DNA of 26,999 bases, taken from the NCBI GenBank assembly GCA_964433495.1, contig CAYSRC010000033.1, positions 1 through 26,999 of the forward strand, read 5' to 3'. The translations under genes were made by a program, and so were the position numbers. The stretch is from CAYSRC01 sp964433495. Its GTDB lineage: Bacteria; Bacillota; Clostridia; Oscillospirales; Ruminococcaceae. The notes under the pieces are model-generated. The model searched no databases and was not told the DNA's origin. It saw only the letters and a program-made list of their open reading frames with translations. Positions 7,562 to 16,282 of the stretch are shown here, piece after piece. Within the stretch, counting starts at the first letter, position 1. Every line of letters begins with the position of its first letter.

Positions 7562-8632
7562 TTAGTCTGTTCGTTCGGATACCGACGCGCGTCCGTCAGA
7601 CCGACCCGCGTCGGCTTCAACCTTCTTAAAGCCGTCCCCAACATGATGCCGCTGTCCGTGCCAAAAGGAGGATTTCGTCTCTTTGCCGTCAAACGCCCGG
7701 CGCATCTCCCTAACATGCCGAAAGCGCAGGCGGGGCTTGAGCGCCATCGCCTTCATGATTGCCTTTTCCGCGTTGAGCGGAATTTCGACCCCCAGCTCGG
7801 ACGGGCGCTTGAGGCTGTCCTTCTGCTGGCGGTCGATTGACTCCTCGGGCCTTTCCCCCGTGAGCACGCGGTACGCCAGCGCCCCGAGGGCGTAGATGTC
7901 GGTGTATTCCCCCGTCTTGGCGCGCGTCATATACTGCTCGGGCGGGGCATAGCCAATATTGAACCACGAGCCGGAGAAGGTCTCGTTCTCCCCGTGCGAC
8001 AGCCGTGCCCCCTCGAACTCGATGAACTTTGCCCTGCCGTCGGCGGTGAGAAAAATGATGTCGGGCCTTATGTCCAGGTGGAGAATCCCTTTGGCGTGGA
8101 TGGTCTCTGTCGCGCGCATGACCCGGTCGAGAACCTTGACAGCGTCGCCGTACTCCATCCTCCCCCCGATTCTTCTTAGATAGCTGCTCAGGCGAAGGCC
8201 CTCAAGGTACTCCGCCACGATGTACGCGGTGTTGTTCTCAAAAAAGAAGTCAAGCATTTCGACGGCGCCCTGCACATCCCTGAACTTCGCAAGCCTCCTC
8301 GCCCCGTCGCAGAACGTCTTCAGCCCGGCCTCAAACTCCTCGCCCATGCGCACCGACAGCATCTGTTGTCCCTGCGCGCGGGCGGCATACATTGCCGGAA
8401 GATACTCCGAAACTGTGACGATGTTGTCAAGTTTCAAATCGCGCCCGATGTACGTTGCACAGACGGCGCTCAACCGCACCACCTGCCCGACATAGTACCG
8501 CGCGTGCAGGATCGTCCCCGGAGTGAAGTGACAGACCTCCCCCGGCGGCGTGCTCTGCACGTATCCGCAGTGCGGGCAGACCTCGATCCCTTTCTCTATC
8601 GGCTTCATACAGCCAAAGCAGTAGTCGTTCAT
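7562..8632 (-). CDS. Zinc-ribbon pseudokinase (Ser/Thr kinase fold lacking catalytic motifs)
   Basis: 356 residues from the ATG at 8632, which has GGGG about 8 bases upstream and gives MNDYCFGC like its paralogues; an ATG two codons earlier (8638) is possible. A zinc ribbon is followed by a kinase-like domain. Compared with its neighbours, the Gly loop GFGGFG is replaced (VVRLSAVC), VAIK Lys is Ser75, HRD is HLD (185-187), the Asn of the catalytic loop is Ile192 and DFG is EFE (205-207). The C-lobe remains well conserved (GYAPPEQY, DIYALG, ESIDRQQKD). No TM follows, only a short polar tail. The N-terminal half resembles the PASTA kinases and the C-terminal half the kinase at 8690-11019, so it looks like a mosaic. 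The intact frame argues against a dead gene. A scaffold or allosteric partner role is inferred. Confidence 0.88.
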   Translation of the reverse strand: MNDYCFGCMKPIEKGIEVCPHCGYVQSTPPGEVCHFTPGTILHARYYVGQVVRLSAVCATYIGRDLKLDNIVTVSEYLPAMYAARAQGQQMLSVRMGEEFEAGLKTFCDGARRLAKFRDVQGAVEMLDFFFENNTAYIVAEYLEGLRLSSYLRRIGGRMEYGDAVKVLDRVMRATETIHAKGILHLDIRPDIIFLTADGRAKFIEFEGARLSHGENETFSGSWFNIGYAPPEQYMTRAKTGEYTDIYALGALAYRVLTGERPEESIDRQQKDSLKRPSELGVEIPLNAEKAIMKAMALKPRLRFRHVREMRRAFDGKETKSSFWHGQRHHVGDGFKKVEADAGRSDGRASVSERTD

Positions 8633-8689
8633 TTTCATGTCCCCGGTTCGTGCTTTTAAGGGTTCAGTTTAGGTATCGCCGCGCGAGCT

Positions 8690-11019
8690 CTATTCATCGG
8701 CGCCGGCAGCGTCCCCGTCGGACGGCGCGGAACTGTCGGGCGTCTGCTCTTGCCCNNNNNNNNNNNNNNNNNNNNNNNNNNNNNNNNNNNNNNNNNNNNN
8801 NNNNNNNNNNNNNNNNNNNNNNNNNNNNNNNNNNNNNNNNNNNNNNNNNNNNNNNCGCCGGCAGCGTCCCCGTCGGACGGCGCGGAACTGTCGGGCGTCT
8901 GCTCTTGCCCGTCGGCGGGAACTGAATCGTCGGGCGTCTGCCCACCCGTCTCGGCAAGCGCGGGATCCTCGATGACCAGCCTGTCCGAATAGGTCACGCC
9001 CTCGTCGTCCGCCTCGGACAAAAACCCGAGAAAGCTCGCGTTTGATGCGACATAATCGTCGAACGCCGCGCGCTCAACGGGAAGCTGCGAGCTCACGCCC
9101 ACGCCCGACAGATACGAAAGATACAGCATCGCAAGCTTTTGGCGGTTGTTCGTCGCAGAGGCGCTTATGCTGTACTGCGCGCCCCACTGTGCATAGACCT
9201 TCTCCCCCTCGAGCGGCACAACGGTATAGGTGCTGCGAAGGCTGTCGGTGTTCTGCATCCTCGTCAGCTCGCCCGTCGAGCCGAGATAGATGAGCGCGTC
9301 CTTGCTCGCGAACGCCTCATACCCGCCCGCGTAGTTTGTTCCGCCGAGGTCGGCCGGGCAGAGCGCCGCCTCGTCGGCGCCGAGCGTCGCCGCAAGGTAC
9401 GGCAGCTCGTCCGAATCGGCGACAACACAAAAGTGTGCGGTATCCCTGTCGACAAGGCGCGTGATGTCATATTGCAGCGCCTGCGCCGACGCAAACGACG
9501 CGGGCGGCTCCTGCCCTATCTTCGCGAGCAGCCCGAGGTTCACATACGCGACGGGGAACGAGACGCTCACCGGGATGAGCTGCTGATCCTTGAGCTCCTT
9601 TTTGCTCTCCCCCAGCAGGATATAATCGTCCATGTCAAAAAACTGATAGTACAGCCAAACATCGGCGGCGTACTGCCTGCGGAATTCCTCGTCGACAAGG
9701 TCGCCCCTGAACACATCGGGGAACTCCTCGGTCCCCGCCGCCTCGGCGAGCCTGTCCGCGTATTCGCTTCTGTCGACGCCGACAACCTCGACGCCGAAGT
9801 CCCGGTTGTCCTCTATACTCAAAAAGCCGAGCGTCGCGCTGTCGAGCTCGGTCGTCAACGCCTCGCCCTCGGTGGGCGCCCAGACGACAATGCTGTCCTC
9901 GTCTATCTTTGACGCCTCCACCGTGAAGTTCATGTAGTAGTAAAGCCCACCCGCAACGACCGCGACGAGGGCCGCCAAAACGGACACGGCGGATATCACC
10001 CTGCGCCTGCGCCGTTTTTTGAGCTCGACCTCGGGGAAGTCGATCTCCTTTTGATCGTTGAACGCCCGGCGCATCTCCCTGACATGCTGAAAGCGCAGAC
10101 CGGGCTTGAGCGCCATCGCCTTCATGACCGCCTTTTCCGCGTTGAGCGGCATCTCGGCCCCCAGCTCGGACGGACGTTTGAGCTCGTCCTTCTGCTGGCG
10201 GTCGACCGACTCCTCGGGCTTTTCCCCCGTGAGCACGCGGTATATCGTCGCCCCGAGGGCGTAGATGTCGGTGTACTCCCCCTGCCTGCCGCGCGTCTGA
10301 TACTGCTCGGGCGGGGCATAGCCAGGCTTGAGCACCGCGGTGAGGGTGCTCTCATCCTCCCCGCGCGACAGCCTCGCCGCGCCGAAATCGATGACCTTGA
10401 CCCTGTTGTCCACCGTGAGCATGATGTTGTCGGGGCTTATGTCGCGGTGAAGGATCCGCTTTGAGTGGATGGCCTCTATCGCGCGCATGACGGGGTCAAA
10501 AATCTTGACCGCGTCGTCGTATTTCATCTTGCCCCCGACCTTGGCGAGGTACTTGTTGAGGGGGATCCCGTCGAGAAACTCCATGACGATGTACGCGGTG
10601 TTGTTCGCGGGGAAAAAGCTGTAAACATCCACGATATCGGGATGCTCGCGGAATTTCGCCATGTTGCGCGCTTCGTCCAAAAAGCGGTTGTAGAGCTTTT
10701 TATACTGATCCTCGCGGTCCTCTCCCTGCGAAAAAACGATCACGTCGCACGCTCCCGGCTGGCGCGAAACAAGCCCCGCGGGATAAAACTCCTTGACGGC
10801 CACGGGCACGCTCAGGTTTGTGTCCCACGCCTTGTATATGACGCCGAAGCCGCCGAAGCCGATCACCCGCCCGATGATATACCGCTTTTCGAGCACCGTC
10901 CCGAGGGAGAGGTGATAGATCTCCCGCTTGTCATGCTCGAGGACAAAGCCGCATTTCGGACAGACGTCAAAGTCCCCCATCTCATGAAAACAGTCGGGGC
11001 ATATTCTTTTGCTTGCCAT
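8690..11019 (-). CDS. Receptor Ser/Thr kinase with solute-binding-like extracellular domain (interrupted by an assembly gap)
   Basis: A zinc ribbon (C7, C10, C20, C23) precedes a full kinase domain: GFGGFG, Lys76, HRDISPDN (191-198), DFG (211-213). A basic RRRRR stretch and TM (about 341-361) follow. Residues about 370-670 look like a family-1 extracellular solute-binding protein: SIVVWAPTEGE start, EEFPDVFRGDL, a VSVSFPVAYVNLGLLAKIG hinge-like segment and a C-terminal helix LYLSYLSG. The tail is acidic and Pro/Ser-rich with QTPD repeats. GGAGAAAA precedes the ATG. The 100-N gap at 8756-8855 breaks the frame: reading on from the gap edge in the tail frame gives ...DAAGADE and a TAG at 8690-8692. 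Closing the gap by merging the two identical 55-base ends yields an uninterrupted 724-residue protein. Sensing a small solute is inferred. Confidence 0.87.
8756..8855. other. 100-N assembly gap flanked by identical 55-base ends
   Basis: Exactly 100 N. The 55 bases before it (8701-8755) and after it (8856-8910) are the same and both abut the gap, as expected when two contigs share one assembly k-mer of 55. Merging the copies restores the reading frame, so the gap may hold no missing sequence. An alternative is a real tandem repeat in the QTPD-rich tail. Confidence 0.85.
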
Positions 11020-11112
11020 TCTTTTTTCTCCAGATAGTGTTGTTGAATGCTCCCGCCGCCCCGTGCCATACGAGGCGTCCGCTTTTGTGCGTGTCCCGTC
11101 CGTCCGGCGCGT

Positions 11113-12012
11113 TTAGTTCAGAACAAACTTGTTTTCGGCACTTCCGAGCGAGATAGTGGTCCCCCTCGGCAGTTTTTTTGTCTCATTTTCCGCCACAATC
11201 TTGTTGTTGTCATACAGAACGCCGTTTTTTGTATAGCAGGTGACGATGTACGGCGTGATCGGATCGTTTTTGTCAAACCGTATCGCGCAGTGGCGTCTGC
11301 CGACATGGACCTGATACTGGTCGAACACGAGGTTGTTCATCGCAGGATTTCTGCCGAGCGTGATCTCTTGCCCGTCGGGGACGGGGAAGCTTTGGCCGCG
11401 GTAGGGGCCCGCCACGCAGGTTATGTTTGCAACCGGGCGGTCTTGCCCGGTCGCCGGGCTGCCGCTCTTGCCGTCGTCCGACCTGCCGCCGTCGGCCGAA
11501 ACCCTGCTGTCGACGGCGACAATAACATCAATCACAAACACCGCGGCGTTGGCAATCGGCAGATAGCGCATGAGCGCGACCGACTTTCGATAGCCGAACT
11601 TCTCATAGATCTTCCCGAAGTGCTTTATCCTTATCACGAGGGAAGCGACGGTATACACCGCCAAAAAGACAAAAATGACATATCTCCACCCGCCGGGCAC
11701 CGCAAGCGTAACGACCGCGAGCAGCAGGGAGATGACCGTTTGGGTCGAGCCGAAGAAGAACATCTTCCACACCCGCTCGCCCGTCATGCGCGTCCTGTAG
11801 TAATCGGTGACGAAAGGTACATAGGCCTGCCAGTCCCGTCTCTTGTCGACACCCAACTTGCGCCCGGTGAGCATCTTGAGGTATAAATCCATTGCTATAG
11901 CGGCGACGAGCAACAGGATGCCGACCGCCTTTATAATGACGTCCATCGCCAAAAAGAATTCGCCGAAGTCGTACCAATAGTACGCGTACTCAAAAATATC
12001 CGTAAGTGTCAT
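11113..12012 (-). CDS. Four-TM membrane protein with C-terminal FHA domain
   Basis: 299 residues with predicted membrane segments at about 23-45, 81-105, 109-129 and 148-167, a polar linker (168-195) and an FHA domain (about 196-299). The FHA keeps the pThr-contacting Arg (ITLGRNP, about 218-223) and the RRHC motif, but has Gly where a Ser usually sits before RRH, and KNG instead of the usual TNG. The RDWQAYVPFV segment in the loop resembles small membrane domains of DUF5684 type (weak recollection). FHA domains bind phosphothreonine peptides, so this probably recruits a phosphorylated island protein to the membrane (inference). The start has a textbook GGAGG. It lies 93 bases upstream of the solute-binding kinase gene. 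Confidence 0.85.
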   Translation of the reverse strand: MTLTDIFEYAYYWYDFGEFFLAMDVIIKAVGILLLVAAIAMDLYLKMLTGRKLGVDKRRDWQAYVPFVTDYYRTRMTGERVWKMFFFGSTQTVISLLLAVVTLAVPGGWRYVIFVFLAVYTVASLVIRIKHFGKIYEKFGYRKSVALMRYLPIANAAVFVIDVIVAVDSRVSADGGRSDDGKSGSPATGQDRPVANITCVAGPYRGQSFPVPDGQEITLGRNPAMNNLVFDQYQVHVGRRHCAIRFDKNDPITPYIVTCYTKNGVLYDNNKIVAENETKKLPRGTTISLGSAENKFVLN

Positions 12013-12156
12013 TTTGCTTATCCTCCGTTGTCGGGCTCACACTTTCAGTTTTTAGACCCGCCCCGCGCCGCAAACGGTTTCGGCGGGAAGGTCCGTTCGC
12101 CCCCGCCGTAAAGCGGGCAAAATCGCCCGTGTCGGCGGCAGGGCGTTTAATGCCGA

Positions 12157-12858
12157 TTATTCTGCCGGGGCATCCCAGCGGAAATCCTCATCGCACAGCG
12201 GGATGAACACGAGCGTGACATCCCCCACCTCCAGCCTGTCGCCGCGCTTCATGCCGCAGGCGCTGACGACAAGCTCTCCGTTGAGGTAGAACAGCTCTCG
12301 CGACTCACCCGGCTGCGCGAGGAAGCAGTTCTGCTTGGGGTCGTAGATCACCGCCGCATGGCGCTTGCGCGAGACCTTCATCTCGCCATCAAGACACACG
12401 TCGTTCGTTCCGTCCCGCCCGATGAAATTCTTGCCGCTTTTCAGGCGGAAATCGCACCCCTTCAGCTTGCCGCTCGCGCATATGAGCCACCCCACCACGG
12501 GGTCGTAATGGGTTCTTTTCGACACGGGGACGGTCTCGCCGATGACGATGTTTTGCGGGGCGGGGACGGTTTCGGGCACCTCAAAGTATCCAACCGTTTC
12601 AATGTCGTCATCGCCGTCGTCGGCGGGATAGCCGCCCGCCGACGCGGGGCTGCTTACGGTGGGAAAATCGACATCCAAAGCGCCGCCGTTGCCTATCGGC
12701 ACCGTCTCGTCAATGATGTCTCCTGCGCCGCCGAATTCAAAGCGCGGCATGGAGACCGTCGGGTTTTGATCCATCCCCGCGTTCGCGCAATGGGGACAGG
12801 TCGAGTATCTCTCGCTGTCATAAAAGTGTCCGTTCGGACATTGTACCGGTGTAGGCAT
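12157..12858 (-). CDS. Zinc-ribbon FHA protein with six Thr-Val phosphoacceptor-like motifs
   Basis: 233 residues. The N-terminus CPNGHFYD...CPHC is a zinc-ribbon variant. Residues 30-112 form a low-complexity linker with six Thr-Val motifs: PTVSM (T34), ETVPIG (T52), PTVSS (T67), ETVGYF (T88), ETVPA (T97), ETVPV (T109), several preceded by Glu or Asp. An FHA domain covers about 120-225 (FIGRDG, VSRKRH). FHA proteins such as GarA/OdhI carry a phosphorylated ETT motif ahead of the FHA that folds back onto it; the linker here could act in the same way with many sites (inference). Paralogue of the protein at 16255-16875, sharing PVVGWL and KNFxGR. The start has AAAGGAG with good spacing. Confidence 0.88.
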   Translation of the reverse strand: MPTPVQCPNGHFYDSERYSTCPHCANAGMDQNPTVSMPRFEFGGAGDIIDETVPIGNGGALDVDFPTVSSPASAGGYPADDGDDDIETVGYFEVPETVPAPQNIVIGETVPVSKRTHYDPVVGWLICASGKLKGCDFRLKSGKNFIGRDGTNDVCLDGEMKVSRKRHAAVIYDPKQNCFLAQPGESRELFYLNGELVVSACGMKRGDRLEVGDVTLVFIPLCDEDFRWDAPAE

Positions 12859-12936
12859 AATTTTTCTCCTTTATATCTGCTTTTCTATCGGCAACCACGG
12901 CCGATTTTTTGATTTTGTCCGCGCGTCGGGTTCGGC

Positions 12937-14445
12937 TTAAGCTTCCAAACAAACGATTGCGACGGTGTAATCGGGCGCGGCGAGGTAAAACCGCTCGCCG
13001 AACGAAATTCGCACCCCCGTCTGCTTCGGGAGCCGTCTGCCGTCGGCCATAAAGGTCCCCGTGCTCGAGCAGTCGGTCAGCGTCAGCGACAGGTCGCGCG
13101 GGTCATACCGAATGACGCAGTGCAGGTGACTGATGTACTTTGCCTTAAAAACGGCGTCACATTTTTCGCCGTCTCTGCCCATACTCAAAACGCCGTTTTG
13201 AGGGAACGGAAAGATCCATCCGCCCATCGGGCCGACGACGACCTGTGCCGCGACGAGCGCACCGCTCGACGGCCTGACGTATTTGATCGTGCCCACCGCC
13301 CTCCACGGCTTTGGGGGCGGGGGCGGCGGAGGGGTCGGCCGGGGAGGCGCGGGAATCGCGGGCTTATCCGCCGTTCTATTTCCCGAGAAAAAGAGTTTTT
13401 TGAACGCTTCGGACATTTTCTTGAGAATATCCGTTCCGGGCTGCGGGCTGCCGCCCGTTTTGCCCCGCGCCCACTCGGGCGCCCACCTCTCCAGCGCGGC
13501 CAAAAGCTCGTCGACGCTTTGATATCTGTCCTCCGCCCTGAACGACATCGACCGTTCGAGCACCCTCGCATATGCCGGAGGGATGTCGCGCCGTATGCGG
13601 TGCAGCGGGACGACGGGATCTTTTTCTCTGCGCATTACGGCCTCTGCCGGCTTTTCACCCGAGAGGTAGTAGTACATCGTGCACGCGAGCGCATAGATGT
13701 CGGTCCACGGCCCCTGTTTGCCCTTTGACGAGTACTGCTCGACCGGCGCAAACCCGTTTTTGACGATAACGGTGAGGGTGTTCGTCTCCTGTCCCGTGAC
13801 GTATCTCGCCGCCCCGAAGTCGATGAGGGTTGTCCTGCCGTCGGGGCTCACCATGATGTTGTCGGGGCCCAGATCGCGGTGTAAAACATCTTTTGCATGT
13901 ATGACCTTGAGCGCCCCGCATATCCTCCACAACTGGTCGTTTGCGACCCAAAAGGGCGTCGTGCCCTGCGAAGTCTTGCAGATCTCCTTGAGGGTCTTGC
14001 CGTCGATATACTCCATCACCATGTACGCGGTGCCGTTTTCTCTGAAATATCCCTCCACCGTGACAATAGTGTCGTTGCTGCGCAGTGAATAGAGTATCTT
14101 TGCCTCTTTTTCATACTTTTCGAGGCCGACGGAGAAGACCGCCCTTTGATGCGCGTCTGTCGGCACGACCCCGTATCCGTCCGGGCCGCGAAGGACGCTG
14201 GCCCTCATAAAGCACTCCTTGACGGCCTTTCGCTCGCCCGTCGTCAGATCGAGCGCGAGATAGGTGATACCGAACCCCCCCGAACCGAGCACCCTGCCCA
14301 AAAGATACTGCCCGTGAAGGACGGCAAAGCTGGGCAGGGCCTGCGGGTTTCTCGGCTTTGCCGTCGCGTCGTACCCGCACGCCGTGCACCTTGTGCCCGA
14401 CATCGTCTCCCGAAAGCAGTTAGGGCACATTTTTTCGGTGTTCAT
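12937..14445 (-). CDS. Cytosolic Ser/Thr kinase fused to an FHA domain
   Basis: 502 residues: zinc ribbon (C7, C10, C20, C23), kinase domain (about 45-320) with GSGGFG, Lys76, HRDLGPDN (189-196), DFG (209-211) and a GFAPVEQY activation-segment end, then a proline-rich linker (about 363-380) and a C-terminal FHA domain (about 415-500). The FHA has MGRDG and SHLHC but a degenerate SSTGTF instead of STNGT. No TM is visible. A kinase that can both write and bind pThr is likely a hub that docks on substrates such as the two Thr-Val repeat proteins flanking it (inference). The ribosome-binding site is weak (GGGTGAG, long spacing). It lies 49 bases after the VWA-FHA gene. Confidence 0.92.
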   Translation of the reverse strand: MNTEKMCPNCFRETMSGTRCTACGYDATAKPRNPQALPSFAVLHGQYLLGRVLGSGGFGITYLALDLTTGERKAVKECFMRASVLRGPDGYGVVPTDAHQRAVFSVGLEKYEKEAKILYSLRSNDTIVTVEGYFRENGTAYMVMEYIDGKTLKEICKTSQGTTPFWVANDQLWRICGALKVIHAKDVLHRDLGPDNIMVSPDGRTTLIDFGAARYVTGQETNTLTVIVKNGFAPVEQYSSKGKQGPWTDIYALACTMYYYLSGEKPAEAVMRREKDPVVPLHRIRRDIPPAYARVLERSMSFRAEDRYQSVDELLAALERWAPEWARGKTGGSPQPGTDILKKMSEAFKKLFFSGNRTADKPAIPAPPRPTPPPPPPPKPWRAVGTIKYVRPSSGALVAAQVVVGPMGGWIFPFPQNGVLSMGRDGEKCDAVFKAKYISHLHCVIRYDPRDLSLTLTDCSSTGTFMADGRRLPKQTGVRISFGERFYLAAPDYTVAIVCLEA

Positions 14446-14494
14446 CTTCTAACCACTCACCCTCAAAACTCAATCTGCCGGCCGTCCCGACCGC

Positions 14495-16282
14495 TCACCT
14501 TCTTCGCACGCGAATGCGCGTGTTTGCGGCCTCGATGACGTCGGCGTCCGAGATGCTTCTCGGATTTGAAACAGGTATCCCGTTCAGGCGCGTCCCGTTG
14601 GTGCTTCCGAGATCCTGTATTTTGAGTATCCCATTCTCATACATGAGCGCGCAGTGCTGTCGCGAAAGGCGCTTATCCTCTATACACAGGTCGCACAGGT
14701 TCGGATCCCTGCCGATAAAATAGGCGCCCGCGACAGCGGCAAAGACCTTTCGTTTGAGCCCGTTGCGGTCAATTATCGTTATCTCTACGGCGAGGCTGTT
14801 CACATCGGGAAGCACGACCGAGCCGCCGGGGATGGGATTTGCCCCCGAAGAGGGGGCCGTGCCGCCCTCGTCCCGACCGCCGCCGGTCTTTTTTCTTTTC
14901 GACCGAATGAGGATTGTCGCCGCGGCAACCGCAGCCAAAACGACGACCGCGAGGGGGATGTACCAAAAGGTTTTAAAAAAGTATCCGGCGCCCTTTACCG
15001 GTATGTCGGACGCGTCGACGGCGTACTGCCCGCTCAACGGGTTTTGCTCGCGCGAAACGTCCTTTATCCCGATGCATTCGAGCGTATAGTCGCCCCTGTA
15101 CAGGGTGTCGCGCGTCCTCAGCAGCGCCGTGTGCGAGAGCTCGTTGTAGACGACCGACTCGACGGCAACATCCCTGCCCTGCTCGTCCTTGAGCAGATAT
15201 GCGGACGCCCTGTCGGCGCCCGACACGTTTTCCGAAAACTCCACGGCAACCGTTGACCGATCCTGCGCCCGCGCGGACGATATGTCGGGGGGCGTCTCGT
15301 CCTTTATCCAGCCCGCAAACACCGCCTCGCCGCTCGCCCTGTAGACGTCGCCCTCGCAGTTTACCTGCAGTTCTACCGTGCCGGCGCTGCCTTCGAGAAC
15401 ATTTGTCTTCGCACTGAACTCGGCGCGGTAGGTGTATGCGTGCTCGGCGACGGTATCCAGGATAACCGAAGCCCCGTCGGACGCACCGACCGTTCTCAGG
15501 CTGCCGCCCGACGCCCGCGCAAGCTCGCCCAGCGCGTCAACAAACGATGCCCTGCCCCCGCTGTACGCAAAGGCATATAAGGGCAGCCCGTTGTCCTTTA
15601 GCGCCGACAGCGCCTCGTCCCTTGTCTCGACGCCGGTGCTTTCGTCATATCCGTCGGTAACAAGCATTACCACCGGCCTTGAGCCCGCCCTGTCGTCCAC
15701 AGCCTTTGCGAGCTCGACAGCCTTGGCAAGGGCGTTGTACAGCCGCGTCTGCCCCTCGTTCGGGCGAAGGCCGCCCAAAATCTCCCGCGCCTCTTCGGTG
15801 CTCTCGCTCCCGTCCAGAACCACCCTGACCTGCTCGCCGAAGGCGATCACCAAGACCCTGTCCCTGCTGCCCTTAGAAGAGATGTGCTGCAATATCCCCT
15901 CCTTGACCGACGCAAAGGCCGCCTGCGGCGAAGAGGAGGACACATCAAGAAGGTAGTAGTAGTTTATTCCGTATTCGCTGTCTGCCTGCCGCTCGACCGA
16001 CACCGTTTCAAGCGCCGCGCCGTCCAGCGAGGCCGACACGTTCTTTATGTCCAAATCCGTCCACACGCGGTCGTTGCCCTCGACGTCGACAAGGCGAAAA
16101 TAGACGACCGTCTTGGGGGCCTGTACCACGGTCTGCGCAATCTCAAGCTTGTACGGCTCGGCGGCCCGCACGCCCTGCATAAACAGCAGCGGGGCACACA
16201 GCATCAAGAGGACGGCCGCCGCCTTTGCCGCAAGGGCGGACAGGCGCCGCCCGGTCATTGTCCCTGTTCCGTGTGTTCCCAT
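14495..16282 (-). CDS. Secreted VWA-domain protein, membrane-anchored, with cytosolic FHA domain
   Basis: 595 residues from the ATG at 16282 (GAGAGGG 6 bases upstream). Alternatives are a TTG at 16300 and an ATG at 16258 that overlaps the previous stop as ATGA. A signal peptide (AAAVLLMLCAPLLF, cleavage near VRA-AE at about 40-41) precedes a VWA domain (about 108-290) with the MIDAS set: DVSSS (D113, S115, S117), a Thr in GQTRLY and the Asp of LVTDGYDE. An Ig/CARDB-like region follows (about 325-430), then TM 440-459 and a canonical FHA domain (520-590: FIGRDP, LSRQHC, STNGT). VWA domains bind protein ligands through Mg2+; here the ligand side is outside and the pThr reader inside. It recalls the VWA/PP2C/kinase TerY-P triad, though that VWA is cytosolic. 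Confidence 0.92.
   Translation of the reverse strand: MGTHGTGTMTGRRLSALAAKAAAVLLMLCAPLLFMQGVRAAEPYKLEIAQTVVQAPKTVVYFRLVDVEGNDRVWTDLDIKNVSASLDGAALETVSVERQADSEYGINYYYLLDVSSSSPQAAFASVKEGILQHISSKGSRDRVLVIAFGEQVRVVLDGSESTEEAREILGGLRPNEGQTRLYNALAKAVELAKAVDDRAGSRPVVMLVTDGYDESTGVETRDEALSALKDNGLPLYAFAYSGGRASFVDALGELARASGGSLRTVGASDGASVILDTVAEHAYTYRAEFSAKTNVLEGSAGTVELQVNCEGDVYRASGEAVFAGWIKDETPPDISSARAQDRSTVAVEFSENVSGADRASAYLLKDEQGRDVAVESVVYNELSHTALLRTRDTLYRGDYTLECIGIKDVSREQNPLSGQYAVDASDIPVKGAGYFFKTFWYIPLAVVVLAAVAAATILIRSKRKKTGGGRDEGGTAPSSGANPIPGGSVVLPDVNSLAVEITIIDRNGLKRKVFAAVAGAYFIGRDPNLCDLCIEDKRLSRQHCALMYENGILKIQDLGSTNGTRLNGIPVSNPRSISDADVIEAANTRIRVRRR

Noticed and set aside
7562..8632. Treating the kinase-like gene as a pseudogene
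   Set aside because: The frame is intact, it has a start with a ribosome-binding site, and conserved non-catalytic segments; a pseudokinase fits better.
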